A stretch of DNA of 64,000 nucleotides from Pseudomonas sp. SJZ079 (GTDB lineage: Bacteria; Pseudomonadota; Gammaproteobacteria; Pseudomonadales; Pseudomonadaceae): contig NZ_VIUH01000011.1 in assembly GCF_007993865.1 (NCBI RefSeq), forward strand, positions 62,001-126,000, in the 5' to 3' direction. The notes beneath the pieces were generated by a model. It ran no database searches. It was given only the letters and a program-made list of their open reading frames with translations, and had not been told where the DNA came from. How positions within the stretch are numbered: the stretch's first letter is position 1; every line of letters begins with the position of its first letter. Below are positions 55,725 to 63,898 of this stretch, one piece after another. Position numbers and translations under genes: made by a program.

Positions 55725-56248
55725 CAGCGCTCCCTCGCCTCGAATGCCCAGTCATAGCGGCCGGTGCTTTCGTCCAGCTCGGCGACCACGCCGCCTGGCA
55801 TCACCACACTGAAGCGCGGCAGCCAGCACACCCGATAGCGCGCGGCACCGGCTATCGGGCTAAGCGTGGCCAGATCATCGGTCATGACCACGTCAGTATC
55901 GATCCAGCGAGAACCGACCTGGGCAATTGCCCACGGCTCCACATCTGGCCGGCGCTTCGCGGCTGGCGGCAGTTGGTACTGCAGGGCAGTGCCAACCATC
56001 GCGCGAAGCTTGATGCCCCACAGGTCGACGGGCTGCGATCCATCGACCTGAAGCAAGGCCGGCTCTAACTGGCCGGCCCCGCTGACACTGAAACGAAACC
56101 GCCGCCAGTGCTCCTGGACATACGCCGTGCCGTCCATCATGCGCAGCTCTTCAAACCCGCCGAATGCCTCCTCGCGCCAGCGGATCGTGCCGCAGTCAGG
56201 CTCGATGGCGATGCCATCAACCAGTACGGCAATAGGCACCTGGATCAT
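55724..56248 (-). CDS. Phage minor tail protein of 174 residues
   Basis: The protein MIQVPIAVLVDGIAIEPDCG is beta-rich (FRFSVSGAGQLEPALLQVDG) and lacks membrane segments. It directly follows the tape measure gene, overlapping it by 4 bases, which is the place of the distal tail or minor tail protein in siphoviruses. The family is not recognised with certainty. Confidence 0.65.
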   Translation of the reverse strand: MIQVPIAVLVDGIAIEPDCGTIRWREEAFGGFEELRMMDGTAYVQEHWRRFRFSVSGAGQLEPALLQVDGSQPVDLWGIKLRAMVGTALQYQLPPAAKRRPDVEPWAIAQVGSRWIDTDVVMTDDLATLSPIAGAARYRVCWLPRFSVVMPGGVVAELDESTGRYDWAFEARER

Positions 56249-59200
56249 CTAGGCCCTCCAAACTTGATGGCCGCACGCTCCAGGTCATCCTGGAAGCGCT
56301 GCACCTCGGTCGGTGAGCCCTCCAAGGCATAAGAGCCGCCCCAGGGCATGGCCAAGTTGAGCGGCTGGCGCTCGCCAACACGGTCTAGGCCGCGCGGGAT
56401 GGCAGGGATATCGGGAATCAGCGGGTCGCGGGCCGGCAGCTGGCCGGTGCGGTTCATAAAGTCCAGGTTGGCGGCGCCCAGGCTGCGCGCCGAGTTGGCG
56501 TTGAGCATGAACTCACGACGCGAGGCGGCGACCAGAATGCTGTCGCTGGTGGGTGAACCCGGCCCGTCGATCCAGCCGCCTGTGGCGCGCTTAACGGGCT
56601 CGCCGTTGATGATGTTGCCGGCCTGGCCATTCGCTGCAGCGCTAGCCTTGGCCTGGTCGGCATCGGCACCGATGTAGTTGACCGGAATTACCATGTATTG
56701 CTTAAGTCGCTCGGCCAGGTCGCGGGCCTGCTGCTCCAAAGCGGCAGACGACTGCTCAAAACCGGTGAACTCGATGTCGATGCGCTTGAACGCCTCGGCC
56801 TGCGCCAGCAGGTCATCCATGCGCGCCTTGATCTCGTCGACCCTGCCCTGGGCGTCGATGCGTTCCACGTCGGCCTGCAGCTCATCGAGGCGCGCGGCCT
56901 GGTCGGCGATTTGCCCCAGCTCGCCAGCAATGCCGGCAAAACCATAGGTATTGGCGCCGCTGTCCTTGAGTTCGCGGAGGATCTCCGCCGCCTCGCGCGC
57001 CTGACGGATCGCCTCTTCCGAGTCACCACGCTGCAGCGCCTGGCGGGCGCCTGCCTTGAGCGCAGTGACGTCGCCGAAGGTCGCCGGGCCGTCATCAGCC
57101 GGGGCGTTCATGTCCTTGACCAGCTGCGCGAATTCCTTGGCCAGCGCCGCCCGCGCTTTCATCGCCGCCTGGGTTTGCTGGTTGGCAGCTTCCAGCTTCT
57201 TGTTGGCCGCCTCGTAGGCCAGTATCTCGCCCGCTAGCGCGGTCTGGATGTCCTTGAGCTGCTCGCTCTTGATCTTGGCCAGGGCGGCCTTGTGACGGCT
57301 TTCGGCGGCCTCGCGCTCGGCCTGTTCATTCTTGATCGCACTCAGCGCCTTGCGGAACTCCGTGGCGCGACGTTGCGAAGCGAGGGCGTCCTGGTTGATT
57401 TCATTGGAGGTGTCCTGGCGGCTCAGCAGCTCGCCCTGGGCGCGGTAGTGCTCCTCGGCCAGACGCAGGCGTTCGGCGTAAGCCTGGCGCTCGCTCTCAG
57501 TCATCCGTGCCAGGCTCTCGGCCGGCAGGATCATCGCGTCGGCGTACTCGGTGGTTTTGTCGATGGTCTGCTGCAGGCTCTGCTGGTAGTCGGCCTGGCT
57601 CTTTTCCAGCTCGCGAATCGCCTGGATCGAGTCATACAGCTCGACCAGGTTGCCGCCCGTCCAGCTGACCACGCCCAGGGCCAGGGCGCCTTTCGCCAGC
57701 TTGGCCACGTCGGCCAGGGTTTTCAGCTGCGGGATCAGGCCCGAGGTGGCGGCACCGACGCCGCCCATGCCCTGGGCGGCCCCCGCAGCGGCGCCAGGGG
57801 TGGCGGTGAGGTGTGCCAAAACCAGGCCGAAGGGGTTGCGCAAAGCGAGCATGGCCGCACGCATGCTTAACGAGGCGGCAACCACCGCAACCAACCCGGC
57901 AACGACGTTTCGGATTGGCGCTGGCAACTCATTAAAAGCAGTCAGCGCGCCTCGACCCATCTCTACGATAGGGAGAAAGGCTGTCGCGGCCTCGCCCAGC
58001 TGCAACTTGAGTTCGCTCCAGGAGGCGTTGAACCGGTCCAGCTCTGCCTGCGGCGTGGCGGCCATCTTGGCGTAAGCAGCATCCAGCGAGCCGCCGGCGT
58101 CGCCCATGGCCACCACCTCGGTTTTGAGCCCGGCCATGTTCTGCGTCAGTGCCAAAACCGCCGTGCGTGCCTCCACATCCGGCAGAATCTCGCGCATGGC
58201 CGCCAGGCCCAGGTTGCGACCCGCGATGTCCTCCAGAGTTGCAGTCAGGCCGCGCCACTCAATACCCAACTCGACCATGGCGTCTTTGGCCACACCGCTG
58301 GGCGCGGCCAGGGCGTTGATCGCGCCCTTCAGCGCGGTGGTGGCCTGCGGCGTGCGGATGCCCGCCTTGGTCATCAGGGCGATGGCGGCCGCCACCTCGC
58401 CGAATTCCACCCCGGCCGCCTTGGCAGTGGGCAGGGTGTCGCCAATGTAGTTGGCCAGCTCCGGGAAGGTGGTCACCCCGTCGCGCACCGCCAGGAACAA
58501 CTGGTCGTAGCGGGCACCCAGGTTCTCGATGCCCTCGCCATAAGCGTTGACCACCGCCAGGCCACCACGCACGGCGGTGGCGGTGTCGGTCACGCCGGCC
58601 ACCGCTGCCTTGGTCGCCTGCGCCAGAGTGCTGATGCTGTTATCCGGCGATACGCCGGACGAAAGAATGTCGTACAGCGCGGAGGCCGACTGGGTGGCAT
58701 CGCGGCCCATGTCCTGGCTGAGCTGACGCACGTCGGTGGAGAGCGCCTGGAACTGCTGCTGGTTGAGGTCGGTGATGCTGTTGACCTCGCCCATGCGCTG
58801 GGCGAACTGGGCGTAGAAGCGCAGCAGACTGCCGCCGGCATAGGCAATAGCGCCCATGCTGGCGATGGCCGCGCCGGCTTGCAGGCGTACCTGGCCCAGG
58901 CTGCGCGCCCAGCCGTTGGTGCTAACCTCCAGCTCGCCCACCCGCTCGCGCAGGCGCACTTTGGCCTGGGCCAGCTCGGCCGTGGTCAGCATGCCGGTGC
59001 GCTGCAACAGTTGATATTGGCGCTGCAGCTGGACGATCTCGCCACGAATCTCGCGGTGCGGACGCACGCCCAGCGCCTGGCGGGCACCGGCCAGCCGTGC
59101 CTGCTGGTTAGCGGCTTTGCTGACCTGGGCGAAGTCGGCCGCCAGGCGCTTCTGCTCGTTGCCCAGGCGATTGGTGTCGACGCCGGCACTTTTCAAGGCG

Positions 59201-59532
59201 CCGGACAATTGGCTGAACTGGGTGCGCTGGCCAGCAATCGCCTGTTCCAGGGCTTTCGCCTCGGTGGTGGCGGCCCGGTAGGCTTGCTGCTGCGCCTTGG
59301 TCGGACGCTCGGTGCTGATCAGCTCATTGGCCAGCTCGCGTAGCTTGTCTCGCGTCGCATTGAGTTGCTTTTGGTTGTCGACTAGGCTGTTCTGCAGGTC
59401 ACGCAGCGAGGCGATCTGCCCCAAGGGCTTGCGCAGCTGCTCCACCAACGCCACATAGCCCGCGCGGAAGTCCTGGATCTGACGGCGGCCTTGGTTGGCA
59501 TCAACGGATATTGAGAGACGGACATCAGTCAT
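56245..59532 (-). CDS. Phage tail tape measure protein
   Basis: The 1095-residue protein has long coiled-coil regions (residues about 20-220 and 640-980), the TMP core (MGEVNSITDLNQQQFQALST, DILSSGVSPDNSI, LANYIGDTLPTAKAAGVEFG) at residues about 240-420, hydrophobic segments near residues 555-590, and the typical C-terminal loop GWIDGPGSPTSDSILVAASR. It sets tail length; at about 1.5 Angstrom per residue the tail would be roughly 160 nm, by analogy. The start ATG at 59532 is 300 bases from the chaperone frame end, an unusual gap. Confidence 0.93.
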   Translation of the reverse strand: MTDVRLSISVDANQGRRQIQDFRAGYVALVEQLRKPLGQIASLRDLQNSLVDNQKQLNATRDKLRELANELISTERPTKAQQQAYRAATTEAKALEQAIAGQRTQFSQLSGALKSAGVDTNRLGNEQKRLAADFAQVSKAANQQARLAGARQALGVRPHREIRGEIVQLQRQYQLLQRTGMLTTAELAQAKVRLRERVGELEVSTNGWARSLGQVRLQAGAAIASMGAIAYAGGSLLRFYAQFAQRMGEVNSITDLNQQQFQALSTDVRQLSQDMGRDATQSASALYDILSSGVSPDNSISTLAQATKAAVAGVTDTATAVRGGLAVVNAYGEGIENLGARYDQLFLAVRDGVTTFPELANYIGDTLPTAKAAGVEFGEVAAAIALMTKAGIRTPQATTALKGAINALAAPSGVAKDAMVELGIEWRGLTATLEDIAGRNLGLAAMREILPDVEARTAVLALTQNMAGLKTEVVAMGDAGGSLDAAYAKMAATPQAELDRFNASWSELKLQLGEAATAFLPIVEMGRGALTAFNELPAPIRNVVAGLVAVVAASLSMRAAMLALRNPFGLVLAHLTATPGAAAGAAQGMGGVGAATSGLIPQLKTLADVAKLAKGALALGVVSWTGGNLVELYDSIQAIRELEKSQADYQQSLQQTIDKTTEYADAMILPAESLARMTESERQAYAERLRLAEEHYRAQGELLSRQDTSNEINQDALASQRRATEFRKALSAIKNEQAEREAAESRHKAALAKIKSEQLKDIQTALAGEILAYEAANKKLEAANQQTQAAMKARAALAKEFAQLVKDMNAPADDGPATFGDVTALKAGARQALQRGDSEEAIRQAREAAEILRELKDSGANTYGFAGIAGELGQIADQAARLDELQADVERIDAQGRVDEIKARMDDLLAQAEAFKRIDIEFTGFEQSSAALEQQARDLAERLKQYMVIPVNYIGADADQAKASAAANGQAGNIINGEPVKRATGGWIDGPGSPTSDSILVAASRREFMLNANSARSLGAANLDFMNRTGQLPARDPLIPDIPAIPRGLDRVGERQPLNLAMPWGGSYALEGSPTEVQRFQDDLERAAIKFGGPR

Positions 59533-59701
59533 GAAACTCGCTCACTTTGTTTTACTTGCGCTGCTGGTAATAGCGTTCGTGCTGCCAAAACTGATGTGGT
59601 GGCTTATCGGAGCAGCGTTCGTTGTGGCTTTTGCCCTTCTGCTTATTTCAGGGCCGGCATATTTCGCGGGCCTGTTCCTACCGCGCCCACCCAAGCGCTA
59701 G
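59531..59701 (+). CDS. Small hydrophobic protein on the opposite strand (possible moron 1)
   Basis: The 56-residue frame encodes two membrane helices (FVLLALLVIAFVLPKLMWW and AFVVAFALLLISGPAYFAG) and a basic C-terminus GLFLPRPPKR. It runs against the late operon, back-to-back with the tape measure gene, in a 300-base stretch that has no minus-strand gene. Base use is more AT-rich than in flanking genes. The ribosome-binding site is weak (GAGAG about 15 bases before the ATG). It resembles the next ORF at the C-terminus. Confidence 0.5.
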   Translation: MKLAHFVLLALLVIAFVLPKLMWWLIGAAFVVAFALLLISGPAYFAGLFLPRPPKR

Positions 59702-59708
59702 CGCGGCC

Positions 59709-59867
59709 GTGAAAGCCTTCTTGCTTGTCCTCGGCCTGGCGCTCTGCTGGGCGATGTTCCCGCGCTTCGTCGCCTCTGCATTCGCCCTGGTGCTGCTCGG
59801 CACCTTGCTAGTCACCAGCGTGGCGCTGTATCTCAGCGTCCTTTTTGCACCGCCTCGGCCGCGCTGA
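59709..59867 (+). CDS. Small hydrophobic protein on the opposite strand (possible moron 2)
   Basis: The 52-residue frame starts at a GTG 7 bases after the previous stop. It encodes two membrane helices (FLLVLGLALCWAMFPRF and SAFALVLLGTLLVTSVALYL) and ends VLFAPPRPR, similar to the preceding GLFLPRPPKR. This looks like a tandem duplicate. Its 3' end overlaps the end of the chaperone frameshift extension on the other strand by 35 bases. No clear ribosome-binding site; coupling to the first ORF is an inference. Confidence 0.42.
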   Translation: MKAFLLVLGLALCWAMFPRFVASAFALVLLGTLLVTSVALYLSVLFAPPRPR

Positions 59868-59990
59868 TCGCTTCCTCTAACGCCGCCTGCCACATGCCCC
59901 AGGAATAGCCCCACAGGTTGCTGTGTCCATGGCGGATCAGGGTGCTGGCGTTGCGCTCGAGTCGCCCGAGAGCTGCCCGAGGAGATGTTT
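59833..59990 (-). CDS. Tail assembly chaperone extension, reached by -1 frameshift
   Basis: After the slippery sequence GGGAAAA at 59994-59988 the -1 frame is open to a TGA at 59833. It encodes LGRLERNASTLIRHGHSNLW followed by GYSWGMWQAALEEAI and AEAVQKGR, a segment of the type found at the end of gpGT-like chaperones in tailed phages. With the shift the product is 150 residues, versus 115 without. The extension has no good start of its own, as expected for a frameshift product. Confidence 0.8.
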
Positions 59991-60284
59991 TCCCATTCCT
60001 TCGATGCGCTCCCTCAGGGCGAAAAAATCGCTGTTCACCTCTTTGCAGTCGGCGGCCAGCACGCGCAATTGGCTCGGCGGCAGGCTGCCCAGCTGTTCCG
60101 GGGTGGCATCACTCATGCGCATCAGGTCGGCCAGGCTGACCGCTTCGATCAGGGTGTCGCCCACCGGGTCGGGCTCATCAACGCCCTGCGCCAGGCTCTT
60201 CAGCCAGTCGCGGATCTCCTGCACGCTCAGTTCGCGGCAGGTAATGCCCAGGCCGCCGGCCGCGCTCTTCTTGGTCAAACTCAT
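59937..60284 (-). CDS. Tail assembly chaperone, short form
   Basis: The 115-residue protein starts MSLTKKSAAGGLGITCRELS at an ATG (60284) preceded by GGAG with 6-base spacing; the frame upstream has only TTG. It is helical with a C-terminal stretch EGMGKHLLGQLSGDSS. It lies between the tail tube and the tape measure gene, the standard place of a gpG-type chaperone that guards the tape measure protein during tail assembly. The slippery G GGA AAA codons lie 18 codons before its stop. Confidence 0.85.
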   Translation of the reverse strand: MSLTKKSAAGGLGITCRELSVQEIRDWLKSLAQGVDEPDPVGDTLIEAVSLADLMRMSDATPEQLGSLPPSQLRVLAADCKEVNSDFFALRERIEGMGKHLLGQLSGDSSATPAP

Positions 60285-60332
60285 GAATTGCTCCAAAGCC
60301 GGGCCATAACGGCCCGACGCGGTGGTGGGTGA

Positions 60333-61070
60333 TTACAACCAGGTGATGCGGTAGAACGGCGACTCGGCAGAGCCCTTCGCCGGGTCGGCGAGGATCTCGC
60401 CCTTGCTCAGCAACTTGCCGGGGTTCTCGCCGTCGATCAGCGCCAGCTCCTCGGCCGGCGGCGCCTTCCAGCGGAATACCTCGACAATGCACGGCCGCCC
60501 GCTGTCCGCCTCGTTGAGGCCGTCGAATACCAGGCGGTATTCCGCGCCAGCTTCGATCAGCGGCTCGATGCGCGTGGCCTGAGTGCTGGTGTAGGCGATG
60601 GTCGCAGGGGTAACAGCTGTGATCTCCGTGCTGTCGGCCGGCACGCTCACCCCGGCCGCCGATACCGTTACAGCCGTCAGCGGAATATCCGAGCTGTCGG
60701 AGGTTTTGGTCAGGGTGATGCTGGTCGCCCCAGGAAACTCGGTCATGCTCAGGCCGCCGGGCTGCAGCACGATGGCCTCGCCGGTGACGGTTTCCGGCGG
60801 CAGGTCGATCACCTTGCCCTGCAGCACCATGGCCTGGTTTTCCGGCGTCCATTCCTGCATCTGCACGCTCAGGTCGGCACCGTCCAGGATGTCCAGGCGT
60901 GCCAGGTTGCCACCGCCAGGGCGACGGTGTTGCTTCCAGGTCGTGGAGTTGCTGCGGTGGGCCACCTTCAACTGCTCTACGTCGCCCACGTCCCGCAGGG
61001 GTGCATCCGCTACACCCAGGCGCTGGGCGTGGACGATACCGACCCCCTTGAATACTTTCGGCTGTGCCAT
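60333..61070 (-). CDS. Phage major tail (tube) protein
   Basis: The 245-residue protein starts MAQPKVFKGVGIVHAQRLGV and has the beta-rich N-domain of tail tube proteins with GNLARLDILDGADLSVQMQE. The C-terminal half (ATIAYTSTQATRIEPLIEAG, AEYRLVFDGLNEADSGRPC) has the look of the phage tail tube of transposable siphoviruses. GGGGAG precedes the ATG. The position upstream of the chaperone supports the call. Confidence 0.8.
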   Translation of the reverse strand: MAQPKVFKGVGIVHAQRLGVADAPLRDVGDVEQLKVAHRSNSTTWKQHRRPGGGNLARLDILDGADLSVQMQEWTPENQAMVLQGKVIDLPPETVTGEAIVLQPGGLSMTEFPGATSITLTKTSDSSDIPLTAVTVSAAGVSVPADSTEITAVTPATIAYTSTQATRIEPLIEAGAEYRLVFDGLNEADSGRPCIVEVFRWKAPPAEELALIDGENPGKLLSKGEILADPAKGSAESPFYRITWL

Positions 61071-61073
61071 GGG

Positions 61074-61277
61074 TTACTCCCCCTTTACCCGTTCGCCGAC
61101 CTTGAGCCGGTCGACGATGATTTCAGCGTCGCGCGACGAGACGCTGATAACGGCGTCCTCCGCACGTTTTTTGCCCGCATGGCGATGGCCTTGCTTGCTG
61201 GTGATCTTCACCTGCACGGTTTTGGCCGCCGGCTGGGTGGTGTCCGCCGAGCCGGCGGGGGCTGCTTGCTTGCTCAT
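61074..61277 (-). CDS. Small phage protein between gp37-type and tail tube genes
   Basis: The 67-residue protein MSKQAAPAGSADTTQPAAKT has an unstructured N-terminus and a beta-rich basic C-terminal part (VKITSKQGHRHAGKKRAEDA, VISVSSRDAEIIVDRLKVGE). The ATG at 61277 follows TTAGGAGGA, a strong ribosome-binding site. Proteins of similar size and place occur in other Mu-like phages. I cannot name a family with confidence. Confidence 0.72.
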   Translation of the reverse strand: MSKQAAPAGSADTTQPAAKTVQVKITSKQGHRHAGKKRAEDAVISVSSRDAEIIVDRLKVGERVKGE

Positions 61278-61285
61278 GTGTCCTC

Positions 61286-61753
61286 CTAACGGACGCGGGG
61301 ATGGTTGAACTTCACCGGCCAGGTCAGCACCCAGGCGGCGGTACCGGCTTTGTCCAGGCCGGCGTGATACAGGTTGGCGCTGCGCAGATCCTTGGCGTTC
61401 ACGCTGTCCTCCAACGCCAGGCCGCACTTGCTGCCTGGCAACGCGGCCTGCAGGGTGCCGCCCACCGCCAGTACGTTGAGGGCGCGGCTGCCGGCCTTGC
61501 TGCCATCACCGGCCAGCACCACCACCACGACATGACCGTGGGCAATCAGCCGGCCGGCGCCGTTGACCTCAAACTTGAGGCCCTCCAGAGCGATGCGGCA
61601 GGCCAGTGTTCTGGTGCTGTAGCGCTCCAGGTCGGCGACGCTGAAACGGCCACCGTGCAGGGCCACCTCGACCTTTTGCCCGGCTTCCTGATATTGCTGC
61701 TGCGCCCATGCCTGGATGCCTGCCAGAACCTGGGCCGGGGTCAACTCAGCCAT
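61286..61753 (-). CDS. Phage gp37-type (DUF1834) protein
   Basis: The 155-residue protein starts MAELTPAQVLAGIQAWAQQQ and contains LKFEVNGAGRLIAHGHVVVV in its centre and VLTWPVKFNHPRVR at its end. This style and the position after gpG match the Mu gp37/DUF1834 group, thought to act in head-tail joining. It overlaps the gpG-like gene by 8 bases in ATGGCTGA. Confidence 0.78.
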   Translation of the reverse strand: MAELTPAQVLAGIQAWAQQQYQEAGQKVEVALHGGRFSVADLERYSTRTLACRIALEGLKFEVNGAGRLIAHGHVVVVVLAGDGSKAGSRALNVLAVGGTLQAALPGSKCGLALEDSVNAKDLRSANLYHAGLDKAGTAAWVLTWPVKFNHPRVR

Positions 61754-62189
61754 CGGCCAGTTCCTCCAGGTAGTCCTCGATCATGCCCACCACGTCCTCG
61801 TGGTCCTCGCCTTCCAGGCCCAGGTATGGCCGGGCTTCAATGCCGCGATCCGGGTCGCCGAACTGGTGAGTCGCGGCATACACCAGCGGGCTGCCCACCA
61901 GCACGCTGTCGCCTTCCACCTGGTAGGTGATGCTGTCCTGCAAGTGGCCGGTGCCCTGCAACAGGCTCTGGCCGCTGTGCCGGGTCTCGGCGTAGTCCGC
62001 CGACCATTCCGGCCAGGCCTCACCGGCCGGGCCGTGCTTGTCCACCTGAATGCGCCGCCGCGTCTGGCTCTCTACCTCGGCGCCAATGCCTTCCAGCAGC
62101 GGCTCGACATCGAGCTGCACCAGGCGCTCCAGCCGCCGCGCAATGCGCGGATCGGTGGCCAGGTCGGCACGAATGGCGGCCCCTGTCAC
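61746..62189 (-). CDS. Phage virion morphogenesis protein (Mu gpG-like)
   Basis: The 147-residue protein has the family pattern: IGAEVESQTRRRIQVDKHGP, EAWPEWSADYAETRHSGQSL, and HQFGDPDRGIEARPYLGLEG. gpG-like proteins act in tail or head completion. It starts at GTG (62189), overlapping the DUF1320 stop in GTGA. Confidence 0.9.
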   Translation of the reverse strand: MTGAAIRADLATDPRIARRLERLVQLDVEPLLEGIGAEVESQTRRRIQVDKHGPAGEAWPEWSADYAETRHSGQSLLQGTGHLQDSITYQVEGDSVLVGSPLVYAATHQFGDPDRGIEARPYLGLEGEDHEDVVGMIEDYLEELADG

Positions 62190-62596
62190 AGCAGGTCACC
62201 AAAACGCTTGGGCTGGCCCTCGAACCAAGCCTCGCCGCTGCTTTGCTGCTCCACCGGGGTAGGCAAACCGAGGGAAACACTGCCGCCCGCGATACGAATC
62301 AGCAGGGACACTGCATCCTCGAAGCGCTTGCGCTTTTCCTCGGTATTGCTGCCGGCATCTGCGGATAGGCGATAAAGGCTGATGTCGCAACACAGGCGCA
62401 CCAGCACCTCGGGTACCGACGGCAGCGGTAGCCGGTGCCGGGCGCCGACGTAAGTGTCGATTTCGGCGGTGGCATCGGCTAGAGCCTTGGCCACCACCGC
62501 AGCATCGACCACGCCGTCGTCGTCACGGTCGGCGACCAGCAACACGGCATCCAGGCCATGCCGTTCGATCAGTGCGTCCTGCGTTGCGTAGGCCAT
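62186..62596 (-). CDS. DUF1320 (Mu gp36-like) protein
   Basis: The 136-residue helical protein begins MAYATQDALIERHGLDAVLL and contains VAKALADATAEIDTYVGARH and VLVRLCCDISLYRLSADAG, the DUF1320 style. gp36-like proteins are thought to be head-tail connector components. The ATG is 3 bases after the HI1506-like gene stop, and the end overlaps the gpG-like gene. Confidence 0.92.
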   Translation of the reverse strand: MAYATQDALIERHGLDAVLLVADRDDDGVVDAAVVAKALADATAEIDTYVGARHRLPLPSVPEVLVRLCCDISLYRLSADAGSNTEEKRKRFEDAVSLLIRIAGGSVSLGLPTPVEQQSSGEAWFEGQPKRFGDLL

Positions 62597-62599
62597 GGG

Positions 62600-62977
62600 T
62601 TATGCCTCGCTGCCTTGCTGCTGGTTTTCCTCTTGTTGCTGCGCAGCAGGAGGCGTTTCTGCAGCCGGCTTAGCGACAGGTTTGCTGCTTGCGACCGGCT
62701 TCTTTGCGGCAGGTTTGGCACTGGTGCCGGTCTTGGCCTTCGCCGGTTTTGCCGACGCTGGCTTGGCTTCCTTGCTTACCACCGGGGAGGACTGGTGCAA
62801 CTCGCCGTCATCCTCGGGCTCGCCATCGAGCAGCTCGACGATAAGCATCGGCTCGGCCTGCAGGCGTTTCAGTTCGGCGACGCTGAACTTGTCGTAGCGG
62901 TGCGAGGTAACGACCGCCGGGTGGGCGACGCCACAGCGGCGGAAGCCGTCCTGTTTTGAGGTGATACGGATAGTCAT
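62600..62977 (-). CDS. HI1506-related phage protein with alanine/lysine-rich tail
   Basis: The 125-residue protein has the HI1506-type head MTIRITSKQDGFRRCGVAHP and FSVAELKRLQAEPMLIVELL in the first 50 residues. A low-complexity C-terminal tail follows, rich in Lys, Pro and Ala (AKPASAKPAKAKTGTSAKPA, AKKPVASSKPVAKPA), ending in glutamine. The tail resembles histone H1-like repeats and may bind DNA or be disordered. The family's role in the head is unknown. Confidence 0.85.
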   Translation of the reverse strand: MTIRITSKQDGFRRCGVAHPAVVTSHRYDKFSVAELKRLQAEPMLIVELLDGEPEDDGELHQSSPVVSKEAKPASAKPAKAKTGTSAKPAAKKPVASSKPVAKPAAETPPAAQQQEENQQQGSEA

Positions 62978-62989
62978 GGCGGCGCCCCC

Positions 62990-63898
62990 TTATGCGAGCC
63001 ACGGGCAGACCAGCACCTTCGCGGTGTGGTACCACTCGTTGCCGGCGTCGGTGTCTTTCTCCAGAAGCTTGCGCGCGGCGCCTTCCAGGCGCGGCGGCAC
63101 CACCAGCAGATTGGGCGTGATGCCCAGCGGGCGGCCGCCATCGGCCTTGAACTCGCCCATGGCCGCACGGGCGTTGCCGTAATGCTCGCCGGTCAGCGGC
63201 TGCTGCGAGGCAAAGGCCATCTGCCAGAAACCGAAGCCACCGTTATTGCGCGCCCGCACGCCATGCACGTACTCGTCATGGTCGAACACGTGATCGCTCT
63301 TGGTCGGGTCGGTCTTGCTTTCCAGCTCAGGCTTGAGGCGCTCCTGATAGATCAGCGGCTTGATCGCGCGGCTGGTGTCCAGCAGGTACCAGGACGGACC
63401 AGGATCGACGCCGGGAATGTCGACGTTGCTGACGTTCACGGCCACGCCGGTACCGTCCACCTCCGGGTACACCGGGTGGTCGGTATCGAAGAAGTACTGG
63501 CCGTCGAAGCAGGTAGTGCTGAAGCCGGCTGCCAGCAAGGCGAAGATCAGCTCGTCTGGGTGGCTTGCGGCGGAGCGGCCCATTTCTTCAAACATCGGCC
63601 GATAGATGCCGGCGGTGTCGTCTTCAACGGCGGTACGCGGAATCGCGACAGTGCCCTCGAACAGCTTGTTGCTGATGGAGTAGCCATGCGCGGCCATGTC
63701 CTTGAGCACGCGGGCGCCTATCCACTCGCGCAGTTTGGGGAACTGTCCCAGCCAGCCATAGGTGTTGCTCGCGGTGGCGCTGGGCACGACCGTGGCGATT
63801 TCCTTGTACTGGCTGGGGGCGGCTGCCAGACCGCGCTGGTAGTCGGCACGGAAGCCAACAAACAGCGCCTGCAGCAATGCGGGGGTTACAACGGCCAT
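62990..63898 (-). CDS. Major head protein (Mu gpT-like)
   Basis: The 302-residue protein starts MAVVTPALLQALFVGFRADY and has the gpT family features: ASNTYGWLGQFPKLREWIGA, LFEGTVAIPRTAVEDDTAGI, and FDTDHPVYP. It forms the capsid shell. Length matches Mu gpT (about 305). The ATG overlaps the stop of the upstream protease-type gene in TAATG. Confidence 0.95.
   Translation of the reverse strand: MAVVTPALLQALFVGFRADYQRGLAAAPSQYKEIATVVPSATASNTYGWLGQFPKLREWIGARVLKDMAAHGYSISNKLFEGTVAIPRTAVEDDTAGIYRPMFEEMGRSAASHPDELIFALLAAGFSTTCFDGQYFFDTDHPVYPEVDGTGVAVNVSNVDIPGVDPGPSWYLLDTSRAIKPLIYQERLKPELESKTDPTKSDHVFDHDEYVHGVRARNNGGFGFWQMAFASQQPLTGEHYGNARAAMGEFKADGGRPLGITPNLLVVPPRLEGAARKLLEKDTDAGNEWYHTAKVLVCPWLA

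Noticed and set aside
59678..59914. 78-codon minus-strand frame in the chaperone/tape measure gap
   Set aside because: Low-quality sequence in a third frame; the -1 frameshift extension explains the minus strand here better.
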